64,000 nt of DNA from Styela clava (Eukaryota; Chordata; Ascidiacea; Stolidobranchia; Styelidae), in the NCBI RefSeq assembly GCF_964204865.1, contig NC_135253.1:20062001-20126000 (forward strand). The letters run 5' to 3'. The position numbers and the translations under genes were made by a program. The notes under the pieces are model-generated. The model saw only the letters and a list, made by a program, of their open reading frames with translations. It did not search any database and was not told the DNA's origin. This document shows positions 50,173-60,957 of this stretch, piece by piece (position 1 is the first letter of the stretch; each line of letters starts with the position of its first letter).

Positions 50173-50568
50173 ATCCTATTGCGAAATGAAATGACAAAAC
50201 AATAAATTAGATGATGTCCATGGTTTGGAAAATTTGTGTAGGCTTTAAAATATATGTTTGGTCAGTTCCGACATTTAATCCTGTCGCAACATTCAACAGT
50301 GTATACACGTCAGATTATTGGCTCCCAGTGTTGCCACCTTGCGGCGGTTTTTCATTAGAGTTCTCTTGAACATTTTAACTCAAGAAATTTATAGCACGAT
50401 CCAAAATTTCAAGAAACTTGAGGAATGCGAAACAGCCAATTGCAAAATAACATAGGTCCAAAAGTGTTTATTTTCTTATTCCAGATATATTATATTCTTA
50501 AACGCAGTGTAATGATTTCAAAAATTGCTTTATATGTTCTTCCACAGTAAAGTTTTCTCTCGTTCATT

Positions 50569-50709
50569 AGCTTTGCGCAGTGGCAGTATCGTAACCAATG
50601 AGATTTATCCGAGGTGTGATTATTGCTAGTTGAAAACTATTACCAATACCCCGCCCTGGTGATGTAATCGCATCACCTGTGGCAATATCTGAAAGGTTCA
50701 GTGGAACCT
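50569..50709 (+). pseudogene. U4: U4 snRNA copy 19, promoter deleted
   Basis: The spacer jumps from TTCTTCCACAG to TAAAGTTTTCTCTCG, so the PSE block is missing. The gene also has AATGAGATTTATCC in the k-turn and CAATATCTG at the Sm site. Confidence 0.85.
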
Positions 50710-51191
50710 ATACTTTCGCGAGATGAAGTTACAAAACAATAAATTAGATGATGTCCACGGTTTGGAAAATTTGTGTAGGCTTCAAAATATACGTTTGGTC
50801 AGTTCCGACAACTCTTCCTGTCGCAACTTTCAACAGTGCATACACGTCAGATTATTGGCTTTTCGTTTTGCCACATTGCGGCGGTGTTTCGTTAGAGTTC
50901 TCTTGTACATATTAACTTAAGAAATTTATAGCACGATCCAAAATTACAAGGAACTTACAGAATGCAAAACAGCCAGCAGCAAGAGAACATAATTCCAAAC
51001 GTGTTTATTTTTTTTATTCTAGATATATTATATTCTTAATTGCAGTGTTGATGTTTTAAAAATTGCTGTATCTGTACTTCAACTCCCTAGAACATTAGTA
51101 ACCTAACAAGACAGTTACGTTAATATTCTTAGTCACCACAAGTAATAGATTTCATTGATATTTCAATAAGTAAAGTTTTCTCTCATTCATT

Positions 51192-51332
51192 AGCTTTGCG
51201 CAGTGGCAGTATCGTAACCAATGAGGATTATCCGAGGTGCGATTATTGCTAGTTGAAAACTATTACCGATACCCCGCCCTGGTGATGCAGTCGCATCGCC
51301 TGTGGCAATTTCTGAAGGGTTCTGTGGAACCT
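51192..51332 (+). ncRNA. U4: U4 snRNA gene, copy 20
   Basis: Consensus, GATTATCC allele, only TTACCGATACC differs. Followed by a type II spacer. Confidence 0.92.
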
Positions 51333-51812
51333 ATCCTTTTGCGAAATGAAATGACAAAACAATAAATTAGATGATGTCCATGGTTTGGAAAATTTGTGTA
51401 GGCTTTCCAATATATATTTGGTCAGTTCCGACATTTAATCCTGTCGCAACTTTCAACAGTGCATACACGTCAGATTATTGGCTCCCCGTGTTGCCACCTT
51501 GCGGCGGTGTTTCATTAGAGTTCTCATGATCATTTAAACTCAAGAAATTTATAGCACGATCCAAAATTTCAGGAAACTTGAAGAATGCGAAACAGCCAGC
51601 GGCAAAAAAAACATAGGTCCAAACGTGTTAATTTTCTTATTCCAGAAATATTATATTCTTAAATGCAGTGTTAATATTTTAAAATTACTTTATCTGTACT
51701 TCAACTCCCAAGAACATTAGTAGCCTAACACGACAGTTCGTTAATTTTCTTAGTCACCACAAGTAATGAATTTCATTGGTACTTTAATAGGTAAAGTTTT
51801 CCCTCGTTCGTT

Positions 51813-51953
51813 AGCTTTGCGCAGTGGCAGTATCGTAACCAATGAGGTTTATCCGAGGTGCGATTATTGATAGTTGAAAACTATTACCAATAACCCGCCC
51901 TGGTGATGTAATCGCATCACCTGTGGCAGTTTCTGAAGGGTTCTGTGGAACCT
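51813..51953 (+). ncRNA. U4: U4 snRNA gene, copy 21
   Basis: 5' part consensus (GTTTATCC allele), TTGATAGTTGAAAAC in stem I, and GGCAGTTTCTG for GGCAATTTCTG at the Sm site, which may weaken Sm ring loading. Confidence 0.83.
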
Positions 51954-52434
51954 ATACTTTCGCGAGATGAAGTTACAAAACGATAAATAAAATGATGTCC
52001 ACGGTTTGGAAAATTTGTGTAGGCTTCAAAATATACGTTTGGTCAGTTCCGACAACTCATCCTGTCGCAACTTTCAACAGTGCATACACGTCAGATTATT
52101 GGCTTTTCGCTTTGCCACATTTCGACGGTGTTTCGTTAGAGTTTTCTTGTACATATTAACTCAAGAAATTTATAGCACGATCCAAAATTCCAAGGAACTT
52201 ATAGAATGCGGAACAGCCAGCAGCAAGAGAACATAATTCCAAACGTGTTTATTTTTTTATTCCAGATATATTATATTCTTAAATGCAGTGTTGATATTTT
52301 TAAAATTGCTGTATCTGCACTTCAACTCCCAAGAACATTAGTAGCCTAACAAGGCAGTTACGTTAATTTACTTAGTCACCACAAGTAATAGATTTCATTG
52401 GTACTTTAATAAGTAAAGTTTTCTCTCATTCATT

Positions 52435-52575
52435 AGCTTTGCGCAGTGGCAGTATCGTAACCAATGAGGATTATCCGAGGTGCGATTATTGCTAGTTGAA
52501 AACTATTACCAATACCACGCCCTGGTGATGCAAACGCATCGCCTGCGGCAATTTCTGAAGGGTTCTGTTGAACCT
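52435..52575 (+). ncRNA. U4: U4 snRNA gene, copy 22
   Basis: Consensus 5' half (GATTATCC allele), AATACCACGCC, and 3' hairpin GGGTTCTGTTGAACC. Almost the same as copy 23; the two units are a recent duplication of about 714 bp. Confidence 0.88.
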
Positions 52576-52621
52576 ATCCTATTGCTAAATGAAATGACAA
52601 AACAATAAATTAGATGATGTC

Positions 52622-52673
52622 GGTGATGTAATCGCATCGCCTGTGGCAATTTCTGAAAGTTTCTGCGGAACCT
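52622..52673 (+). pseudogene. U4: 3' fragment of a U4 gene
   Basis: GGTGATGTAATCGCATCGCC to CGGAACCT following ATTAGATGATGTC; same fusion as at 35397 and 53335, and followed by a type III spacer. Confidence 0.85.
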
Positions 52674-53147
52674 ATACTTTTGCAAATTACGTTGATGTTT
52701 ATTGTTTTAAAAAATATGTTTAATTTTCCGAATCTATGTCAAACAAATTGAGACAACTTTACGAATTACTGCTGACAATGCACTCCGCAGTGAGTTATCC
52801 CTCCAACAAAATTATGACCGATTCACTAGCTGCCTTTATTGCCACCTTGCGGCGTTGTTTAATTAGAGTTCTCATGTACTCATCATGCTAACTCAAGAAA
52901 GGGTCAAGAAACTTACAGAATGCGAAACAGCCAACGACAAAAGAACATAATTCCAAACGTGTTTATTTTCTTATTCCAGATATATTATATTCTTAAATGC
53001 AGTGTTAATATTTTAAAATTGCTGTATCTGTACTTCAACTCCCTAGAACATTAGTAACCTAACAAGAGAGTTACGTTAATATTTTTAGTCACCACAAGTA
53101 ATAGATTTCATTGGTACTTTAATGAGTAAAGTTTTCCCTCTTTCATT

Positions 53148-53288
53148 AGCTTTGCGCAGTGGCAGTATCGTAACCAATGAGGATTATCCGAGGTGCGATT
53201 ATTGCTAGTTGAAAACTATTACCAATACCACGCCCTGGTGATGCAAACGCATCGCCTGCGGCAATTTCTGAAGGGTTCTGTTGAACCT
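53148..53288 (+). ncRNA. U4: U4 snRNA gene, copy 23
   Basis: Same changes as copy 22 (AATACCACGCC, TCTGTTGAACC), showing duplication of the whole unit. Confidence 0.88.
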
Positions 53289-53334
53289 ATCCTATTGCGA
53301 AATGAAATGACAAAACAATAAATTAGATGATGTC

Positions 53335-53386
53335 GGTGATGTAATCGCATCGCCTGTGGCAATTTCTGAAAGTTTCTGCGGAACCT
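53335..53386 (+). pseudogene. U4: 3' fragment of a U4 gene
   Basis: Identical in structure to 52622-52673; part of the duplicated 714-bp unit. Confidence 0.85.
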
Positions 53387-53862
53387 ATACTTTTGCAAAT
53401 TACGTTGATGTTTATTGTTTTAAAAAATATGTTTAATTTTCCGAATCTATGTCAAACAAATTGAGACAACTTTACGAATTACTGCTGACAATGCACTCCG
53501 CAGTGAGTTATCCCTCCAACAAAATTATGACCGATTCACTAGCTGCCTTTATTGCCACCTTGCGGCGTTGTTTAATTAGAGTTCTCATGTACTCATCATA
53601 CTAACTCAAGAAAGGGTCAAGAAACTTTCAGAATGCGAAACAGTCAACGGCAAAAGAACATAATTCCAAACGTGTTTATTTTCTTATTCCAGATATATTA
53701 TATTCTTAAATGCAGTGTTAATATTTTAAAATTACTTTATCTGTACTTCAACTCCCAAGAACATTAGTAACCTAACAAGACAGTTACGTTAATATTCTTA
53801 GTCACCACAAGTAATAGATTTCATTGGTACTTTAATGAGTAAAGTTTTCCCCCCCATTCATT

Positions 53863-53956
53863 AGCTTTGCGCAGTGGCAGTATCGTAACCAATGAGGATT
53901 ATCCGAGGTGCGATTATTGCTAGTTGAAAACTATTACCAAGGGTTCTGTGGAACCT
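53863..53956 (+). pseudogene. U4: U4 snRNA copy 24, internal deletion
   Basis: Consensus to ACTATTACCAA, then directly GGGTTCTGTGGAACCT. The CCCCGCC, central hairpin and Sm site are deleted while the 3' hairpin remains. The upstream tract has CCCCCC instead of CTCT. Confidence 0.9.
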
Positions 53957-54436
53957 ATCCTTTTGCGAAATGAAATGACAAAACAATAAATTAGATGGTG
54001 TCCATGGTTTAGAAAATTTGTGTAGGCTTTCGAATATATATTTGGTCAGTTCCGACATTTAATCCTGTCGCAACTTTCAACAGTGCATAAACGTCAGATT
54101 ATTGGCTCCCCGTGTTGCCACCTTGCGGCGGTGTTTCATTAGAGTTCTCATGAACATTTTACCTCAAGAAATTTATAGCACGATCCAAAATTTCAGGAAA
54201 CTTGAAGAACGCGAAACAGCCAGCGGCAAAAAAACATAGGTCCAAACGTGTTAATTTTCTTATTCCAGATATATTATATTCTTAAATGCAGTGTTAATAT
54301 TTTAAAATTACTTTATCTGTACTTCAACTCCCAAGAACATTAGTAGCCTAACACGACAGTTACGGTAATTTTCTTAGTGACCACAAGTAATAGATTTCAT
54401 TGGTACTTTAATGAGTAAAGTTTTCTCTCGTTCATT

Positions 54437-54577
54437 AGCTTTGCGCAGTGGCAGTATCGTAACCAATGAGGTTTATCCGAGGTGTGATTATTGCTAGTTG
54501 AAAACTATTACCAATACCCCGCCCTGGTGATGTAATCTTATCGCCTGTGGCAATTTCTGAAGGGTTCTGTGGAACCT
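54437..54577 (+). ncRNA. U4: U4 snRNA gene, copy 25
   Basis: Consensus with GTTTATCC allele, GGTGTGATT, and GATGTAATCTTATCGCC in the central hairpin. Sm site and 3' hairpin intact. Confidence 0.9.
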
Positions 54578-55039
54578 ATACTCTCGCAAATAAAATGACA
54601 AAACAATACATTAGACAATGTCCATGGTTTGAAAAATTTGGGTAGGCTTCCAAATATACGTTTGGTCAGTTTCAACAACTCAACCTGTCGCAAATTTCAA
54701 CAGTGCATCCACGTCAGATTATTGGCTTTTCGCGTTGCCACATACCGGCGGTGTTTCGTTATAGTTCTCTTGTACATTTTAACTAAATTCCAAGGAACTT
54801 ACAGAATGCGAAACAGCCAGCGGCAAAAAATCATAATTCCAAACGTGTTCATTTTTTTTATTCCAGACATATTCTATTCTTAAATGCAGTGTTATTATTT
54901 TAATATATAATTGTTTTATTTGTACTTCCATTCCCAAGAACATTAGTAGCCTAACAAGACAGTTACAATAGTATTCTTAATCACCACAAGTAATAGATTT
55001 CATTTGTGCTTTAATAAGAAAAGTGTTCCCTCATTCATT

Positions 55040-55080
55040 AGCTTTGCGCGGTGGCAGTATCGTAACCAATGAGGTTTATC
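55040..55080 (+). pseudogene. U4: U4 snRNA copy 26, 5' part, cut by LINE
   Basis: AGCTTTGCGCGGTGGCAG to CCAATGAGGTTTATC (U4 nt 1-41), then LINE sequence. The 3' part resumes at 60224. Confidence 0.92.
55067..55080. repeat. target-site duplication of the LINE (left)
   Basis: CAATGAGGTTTATC (U4 nt 28-41); repeated as CAATGAGGATTATC at 60224-60237, one mismatch. Confidence 0.85.
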
Positions 55081-55181
55081 GAGCTAGCTGCTTGATTAAA
55101 ATGAACATCTCCTATTGTTATCATCAATTGGAATACTTTGGTTTGTAAGCTATTTTGGATATTCGTTCTTGGATACTAAAA

Positions 55182-56057
55182 ATGGATTACTCCGCAGCTC
55201 TTACAGGATCAATAGGGATTACAGGTAATCGCCCTCGATCGGTTGTGGCAGAGGTGAGTGATTCTATTGATATAAACCGATTTCTCTACATCTTGGAAGA
55301 AAACCCTATAACAAAAGGATATGTCGAACACCTGTCAGGAATTTTTGAAACTAGACCGAAAATTTGGTTGATATCTTTCAAACAGTTGAATCCAACAAAT
55401 CCAAATGATTCAGTTAGAGACAAATTTATTGTAGAAACGCAAAATGGCATTAAAGTCGATGGTGTAATAGTACGCTTTTTTCCACCCACAAAACCTCCAA
55501 GAAGGATTAGCATTCGCGATATCCCAGACGAATCACGACCACAAGTCGTTTTCGAAGCTCTGAATAAGGCTGGATGCGGAAAAATTAAAAGCATGACCAA
55601 ACTATACTACCGAAACACTCAACTATTCAACGGATATATAGCCGTATGGATAGATGATTTTAAACGGGAAAAACTACCCCCCTTTCTTGTCATTGACAAA
55701 GCTAGGTGCAAAACCTACGTACCCACCGAGTTGTACAATCCAACATGCATGAACTGCCTTGATACTGGTCATAATGCAAGAAATTGCCGAAATAAAACGA
55801 AATGTAGGTCGTGCAAAAGTGAAGGTCACGTTCAGGCAAATTGCCCCCTAAAATCCAATGTGAGACCGAATAACATGGAATCCTGGTTTAAGGAATCGAT
55901 ATCCACAAAACCTGGAATAGTATCACATGTAGGAGAAAAAGAAGATGCAATACCAAACAATAACACCACACTAGAAATAGGAGTAAACCAAATTCCAGAG
56001 GCAGTGTTCCCAACTTCAAAATCCGACACAATATCTGATACGGATTTGTTAATATAA
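55182..56057 (+). pseudogene. LINE ORF1 protein, N-terminal part (frameshifted)
   Basis: RNA-binding ORF1 protein of a Tx1-like LINE. ATG at 55182, 291 codons. Middle region with FETRPKIWLISFKQLN and RFFPPTKPPRRISIRDIP, then zinc knuckles at about residues 190-225 (CMNCLDTGHNARNC, CRSCKSEGHVQANC). The frame stops at 56055-56057 (TAA); similarity of composition continues in the next frame, so a 1-nt indel just upstream has cut the protein. Confidence 0.85.
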
Positions 56058-56437
56058 CAACACCCAAAAAGCGCACTCCACCTCGCAAAACAGTCCCGAA
56101 GCCTAAATTAAAACCTACATCCACAATAGGGAACACTCCAATTAGACCCCCAGTAATTGGCAAATCGTATGTAAACATGGTAATTAACGACTTCGAGATT
56201 AGAGACAGCACGTCATCATCAGTATTCTCAGACATACTTCAAAGTAACTCGGCACCGGCATACCTAGAGAACCCAGATAGCACGTATGAAACAGACCCAT
56301 CACAAACACCCAGACTTGAACCTACTATGAACAAAACCGAAAAACAGATTGGAAAACGGGGAAGAGAAAATACTTCCTCGTCGACAACGTCGAATATATC
56401 ACCCTCGCCAAAAAAGGGGAAAGACAATAAAACATAG
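56058..56437 (+). pseudogene. LINE ORF1 C-terminal part, out of frame
   Basis: Open frame in another phase, Pro/Lys-rich at first (KKRTPPRKTVPKPKLKP), then Ser-rich and acidic, ending with a basic tail (SPSPKKGKDNKT). It is best read as the continuation of ORF1 after the frameshift. ORF2 starts 37 nt after its stop. Confidence 0.7.
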
Positions 56438-56474
56438 AAAGTATAAAATAAAAATCATCTACAAGACCCAATAT

Positions 56475-59400
56475 ATGACTGAAAATCTATCACAATTAAA
56501 AATAATCTCACTGAACGTAAACGGACTGGAAAAAAATTGGAATAAACTTAAAATCTTCATAACTTATCACAACCCAGACATTATTGCTTTACAAGAAGTC
56601 CACAGAGTTAAAAGAGACGTTTCCGAGAACCGACTTCAAAACATGGGGTACAGATTATTTATTAACTCACTGACCGACTTCGATAAGAGGGATGACCAAA
56701 GATTCTTCCAAGGCACCGCCACTGCAGTAAGAGAAAACTTATGTGCAACGCACAGCTTTGAATATGTTACATTCATACCTTGTAGAGCGTGTTCGACAAC
56801 AATGACGAACTTACAAACCAAAGACAAGCTATCGCTAGTAAATGTTTATGCACCTCCCAGAAGAGGCGACAAAAAAACTAGAATGTTCTACGAAAAGCTG
56901 ATAAACTTAGTGAGAGAGATCAAGCATATTCAAATAATTTGCGGTGACTTTAACATGGTTCATCAGAAAATAGACGTCAGCAACCAAAACTCATTTACAC
57001 TAGGGAACACAGAAATGCAATGGAAAGACTTTATACAAGCTTACAACTACATAGACACGTATAGATATCACTGGCCCGATAAAAGATTATATACAATTAC
57101 CAGGAGAAGACAATCCCGACGAATAGATCGAATATATATTCCGTACAACATTAGTCATGAATTGAAAAATACAGAATATTTAGTAAACACCGTTTCAGAC
57201 CACCACTTTGCATCACACATCACTTTCAAAAATATTAAACAAGTTAACTGGGGACGGGGAACCTGGAAAAACAATACAGCTCATTTTAGGCATGAAAAAG
57301 TCAGGTTTTTGATAAATGAGATATACAAAAAAGAAGAACAAAGAAAACACGAATATGAAATACTTGCCGACTGGTGGGACAACTTGAAGACTAAAATTAA
57401 AAAAAGCCTCCTCCAACACGGAATTAACGAAGCAAAGGTAAAGAAACAAAATGAAAGCAGGTGGAAAAATGAAATTCTAAATAGCATGAACAAGTCACCA
57501 TCAAACCAAGCAATGTATATGCTTATTAAAAACCTAAAACAAATGGAAAAAGAAAAAGTGATGTTTAAACAAAATACAGCAAAAATCAAAGCATTAGAAC
57601 AAAACAAAAGACCAACAAAATATTTCTTTGACAAATTGAAAACTAGAAGACGTAAAACCACTATAGACAGACTACAAAACAAAGAAGGAAATTATTTAAA
57701 AACAAAAAACGAAATTTTGGAAGAAGCGCAAACATTCTATAAAACACTATGGACACAAACAACACCAGGTGAGGAAGATAGAATGGAAGAATACCTCAAC
57801 ATAAATGGGGAAACTAAGCTTAGCACTGAAGAAAAGGAACAAATGGGGACCTTAGCTTCAAAAGAAGAACTTCTCGTGACTTTAAAACAAATGGATAACT
57901 ATAAAACACCGGGACCAGACGGACTATCAAAGGAATTTTACGTTGAATTTTGGGAAATTTTGAAGAATGACTTGCACCAGCTAGTAAACAATGCTATCGC
58001 TTTCGGCAACTTACCCACCAGTAGCAAAGAATCGATAGTCACCCTTATCTATAAAAAAGGAAATTCAAATCACCTATCTAACTACCGGCCCATATCTAAC
58101 CTAAATGTAGATTTTAAACTGATATCAAAAATATTAGCTAACCGATTGAAACCTATCTTGGATAAATATATAATGCCAACACAGAAAAGCGCAATTCCTA
58201 AACGATCTATATTTGATAATTTACGAAACGTTCAAGGAATATGGAATTATACAACAAAATGGAACCTACCTTTATATATAATCAGTTTCGAGCAGGAAAA
58301 AGCTTTTGATATGGTTAACCAACGTTTTTTATTCAAAACCATGACCAAACTAAACTTCAACAAAAATATCATTAACTTAATCAAAGAAATGTACAATCGG
58401 ATATACAGCAGAATACAAATTAACGGAGCTAAAACCAATAAAATCTTTCTGACAAGAGGAATCAGACAAGGCTGTCCATTGAGCATGGCAATGTACACCT
58501 TAGCCGCTGACCCATTGGCAAGAAAAATCATCGCGAACCAAAAGATAAAAGGATTCAGCATCGGAAAATACAAAACCGTAATTGATCAATTTGCAGACGA
58601 CAATACAACATACGCGCGAGACATTGAATCGATAGAACACACCTTCAACGAATTTAAGACTTACGAATTAATAACGGGACAAAAAATAAATGAGAAAAAA
58701 ACTGAAATATTATGTACTAACCAAATCGCAATGAAAAAACTTAAAACCTCGCCGTACAACAAATTCATGAAACCAAATATAAAAGTTTTAGGCCAAATTA
58801 TAGGACCCCAACAGACGGAAAAAACTTGGGATGAAATCCTCAAAAGACTTAGGAACACCCTGAAAGTTAATAAGCAGAGACAATTGACGTGGATAGGTAA
58901 ATTCCAAATTTTAAATGCCTTGTGTATATCGCAGGTAATATACCACGCTAGAGTAGTGAATGTACCACCAATCTACATACGGAAACTGAACACACTTTTC
59001 TTTGACTTCATCTGGCACCCAGAAAGCTTTCAGCTATTGGCACAAAATAAATTAACAGCCGATTACTACAATGGAGGATTAAATGCCCCATGCATAAAAA
59101 CAAAAATACAGGCATGTCTTCTGGAAAAAATAAAAACATTGAAATCAATAACAGAACCTAAAGAGATATGGCACGCAATAGCCCTTTATGACATTGGCAC
59201 GAAGATAAAGAGAATAAATCCCAAACTTTACACCAACCAGATGCCCCATGCCCTCGAAACCCCAAAGCACTGGAAAGATTGCATTCAGTTAACCGAAAAA
59301 ATAGGCATAAAAGAAGAAAAATGGACAGACATTTCTTTCAAACAAATTTACCAGACGATCTTGAAATCAAACCAATCGGGAAGAAGAAAACAGGTAGAAA

Positions 59401-59993
59401 CACAAACATGCACCAATTGGAAAGAGATTCTAAGTAAAGAAAAAGACATAAAAAATATAATAACAAACAAGGAAAGGGTGATATCATACAGGCTGGCGCA
59501 CAATGCAATACTAAATGGAACACAAAGAAAAAGAATCAATTTATATCATACAGTAAGCGGGAAAATGGCTATCACGGAGTGTAAATTCTGCTCGAAATCG
59601 GAGGACAACACGGAACACCTTATTAAAGAATGTCCTTTCACGTGGCGGATTTTGTATAAAATACAAAAATCTCTGAATCAGGCTCTGCAAACACATCACC
59701 CCTTTTTAAATGAACTACTTTGGCATAATATCTACTTAAAAGAAAACCGAAAAATAATATTAATAACAGTGAATATAGTAAAAACTCAAATATACAAGGT
59801 CAAATCAATGAAGGACATGACAAACACAAAAATGAATCCCGAAGAAAGTAAAAGGATAGAAGATGGCATAGTTTCGAAAACTTTTAATAAAATGGGCTGG
59901 AGAGTAAAAAACATAGAATCACTCAGCGAAGAAATAAAACAGATAGAGAAAATTGAAAATTGGTTGGCCCAAAAAAGTGTTGCTACAAACTGA
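56475..59993 (+). CDS. LINE ORF2: AP endonuclease and reverse transcriptase
   Basis: 1,172 codons without a stop, from the ATG at 56475, the first after ORF1; the frame is also open upstream to 56349. Endonuclease motifs: ISLNVNGL, IIALQEVH, VNVYAPPR, ICGDFNMV, RRIDRIYI, VSDHHFASH. RT motifs: KTPGPDGLSKEFY, YRPISNLNVDFKLISKILAN, motif A ISFEQEKAFDMV, RGIRQGCPLSMAMYTLA, motif C DQFADDNTTYA, KINEKKTEIL. C-terminal CKFCSKSEDNTEHLIKEC is a CCHC motif. FEQEKAFD and ADDNTT are Tx1-clade signatures, but motif A normally has Asp (FDQEKAFD), so the Glu here replaces a catalytic residue. Confidence 0.9.
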   Translation: MTENLSQLKIISLNVNGLEKNWNKLKIFITYHNPDIIALQEVHRVKRDVSENRLQNMGYRLFINSLTDFDKRDDQRFFQGTATAVRENLCATHSFEYVTFIPCRACSTTMTNLQTKDKLSLVNVYAPPRRGDKKTRMFYEKLINLVREIKHIQIICGDFNMVHQKIDVSNQNSFTLGNTEMQWKDFIQAYNYIDTYRYHWPDKRLYTITRRRQSRRIDRIYIPYNISHELKNTEYLVNTVSDHHFASHITFKNIKQVNWGRGTWKNNTAHFRHEKVRFLINEIYKKEEQRKHEYEILADWWDNLKTKIKKSLLQHGINEAKVKKQNESRWKNEILNSMNKSPSNQAMYMLIKNLKQMEKEKVMFKQNTAKIKALEQNKRPTKYFFDKLKTRRRKTTIDRLQNKEGNYLKTKNEILEEAQTFYKTLWTQTTPGEEDRMEEYLNINGETKLSTEEKEQMGTLASKEELLVTLKQMDNYKTPGPDGLSKEFYVEFWEILKNDLHQLVNNAIAFGNLPTSSKESIVTLIYKKGNSNHLSNYRPISNLNVDFKLISKILANRLKPILDKYIMPTQKSAIPKRSIFDNLRNVQGIWNYTTKWNLPLYIISFEQEKAFDMVNQRFLFKTMTKLNFNKNIINLIKEMYNRIYSRIQINGAKTNKIFLTRGIRQGCPLSMAMYTLAADPLARKIIANQKIKGFSIGKYKTVIDQFADDNTTYARDIESIEHTFNEFKTYELITGQKINEKKTEILCTNQIAMKKLKTSPYNKFMKPNIKVLGQIIGPQQTEKTWDEILKRLRNTLKVNKQRQLTWIGKFQILNALCISQVIYHARVVNVPPIYIRKLNTLFFDFIWHPESFQLLAQNKLTADYYNGGLNAPCIKTKIQACLLEKIKTLKSITEPKEIWHAIALYDIGTKIKRINPKLYTNQMPHALETPKHWKDCIQLTEKIGIKEEKWTDISFKQIYQTILKSNQSGRRKQVETQTCTNWKEILSKEKDIKNIITNKERVISYRLAHNAILNGTQRKRINLYHTVSGKMAITECKFCSKSEDNTEHLIKECPFTWRILYKIQKSLNQALQTHHPFLNELLWHNIYLKENRKIILITVNIVKTQIYKVKSMKDMTNTKMNPEESKRIEDGIVSKTFNKMGWRVKNIESLSEEIKQIEKIENWLAQKSVATN

Positions 59994-60223
59994 TTGAAAA
60001 AAATGATTAATTTACTGATTTTATGCTCAAAATTGAAAAACCATCTAAAACGGAAATGACGAAATAGGAGCCTATCAATGAGAACGGCAATAGTCATCTA
60101 TTGCCATTATGTGATACGGTCTATAACTGACCAAGCTCCGAATGGGATACAGGAAATGACGGTTTATCCCCGATCCCGTATATTATAATCTGATCCGAAA
60201 TTAAAAAAAAAAAAAAAAAAAAA

Positions 60224-60337
60224 CAATGAGGATTATCCGAGGTGCGATTATTGCTAGTTGAAAACTATTACCAATACCCCGCCCTGGGGATGCAGTCGCA
60301 TCGCCTGTGGCAATTTCTGAAGGGTTCTGTGGAACCT
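60224..60337 (+). pseudogene. U4: U4 snRNA copy 26, 3' part after the LINE
   Basis: CAATGAGGATTATCCGAGG through the Sm site CAATTTCTG and 3' hairpin GGGTTCTGTGGAACC. It has no 5' end or promoter of its own. One change, CTGGGGATG for CTGGTGATG. Confidence 0.92.
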
Positions 60338-60816
60338 ATACTCTCGCGAAATTTAATGACAAAACAGTAAATTAGATGATGTCCATGGTTTAGAAAATTT
60401 GTGTAGGCTTTCAAATATATATTTGGTCAGTTCCGACATTTAATCCTGTCGCAACTTTCAACAGTGCATAAACGTCAGATTATTGGCTCCCCGTGTTGCC
60501 ACCTTGCGGCGGTGTTTCATTAGAGTTCTCATGAACATTTTAACTCAAGAAATTTATAGCACGATCCAAAATTTCAGGAAACTTGAAGAATGCGAAACAG
60601 CCAGCGGCAAAAAAACATAGGTCCAAACGTGTTAATTTTCTTATTCCAGATATATTATATTCTTAAATGCAGTGTTAATATTTTAAAATTACTTTATCTG
60701 TACTTCAACTCCCAAGAACATTAGTAGCCTAACACGACAGTTCGTTAATTTTCTTAGTCACCACAAGTAATAGATTTCATTGGTACTTTAATAAGTAAAG
60801 TTTTCTCTCGTTCATT

Positions 60817-60957
60817 AGCTTTGCGCAGTGGCAGTATCGTAACCAATGAGGTTTATCCGAGGTGTGATTATTGCTAGTTGAAAACTATTACCAATACCCC
60901 GCCCTGGTGATGTAATCGCATCACCTGTGGCAATTTCTGAAGGGTTCTGTGGAACCT
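60817..60957 (+). ncRNA. U4: U4 snRNA gene, copy 27
   Basis: Consensus in all functional parts (GTTTATCC allele, GGTGTGATT). Good PSE block upstream. Candidate functional gene. Confidence 0.93.

Larger units (their letters stand above)
55081..60223 (+). mobile_element. Tx1/L1-like non-LTR retrotransposon inserted in a U4 gene
   Basis: A 5,143-bp element: about 100 bp 5' UTR, ORF1 with CCHC knuckles, ORF2 with AP endonuclease and reverse transcriptase, 3' UTR of about 210 bp and a 21-A tail (60203-60223). It is flanked by a 14-bp target duplication within U4. The sense strand is strongly A-rich, as in L1-type elements. It looks full length but carries disabling changes in both ORFs. Confidence 0.93.

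Noticed and set aside
55155-55181. LINE ORF1 start at 55155
   Set aside because: The codon there is TTG; the first ATG in frame is at 55182.
56349-56474. LINE ORF2 start at 56349
   Set aside because: This start lies inside the ORF1 tail in another frame and codes a low-complexity basic stretch; endonuclease similarity begins right after the ATG at 56475.
57281-57682. 133-codon minus-strand frame inside LINE ORF2, and other minus frames at 57213, 58247 and 59786
   Set aside because: Antisense shadows of the A-rich ORF2; T-rich complement gives long Phe/Leu/Ile frames.
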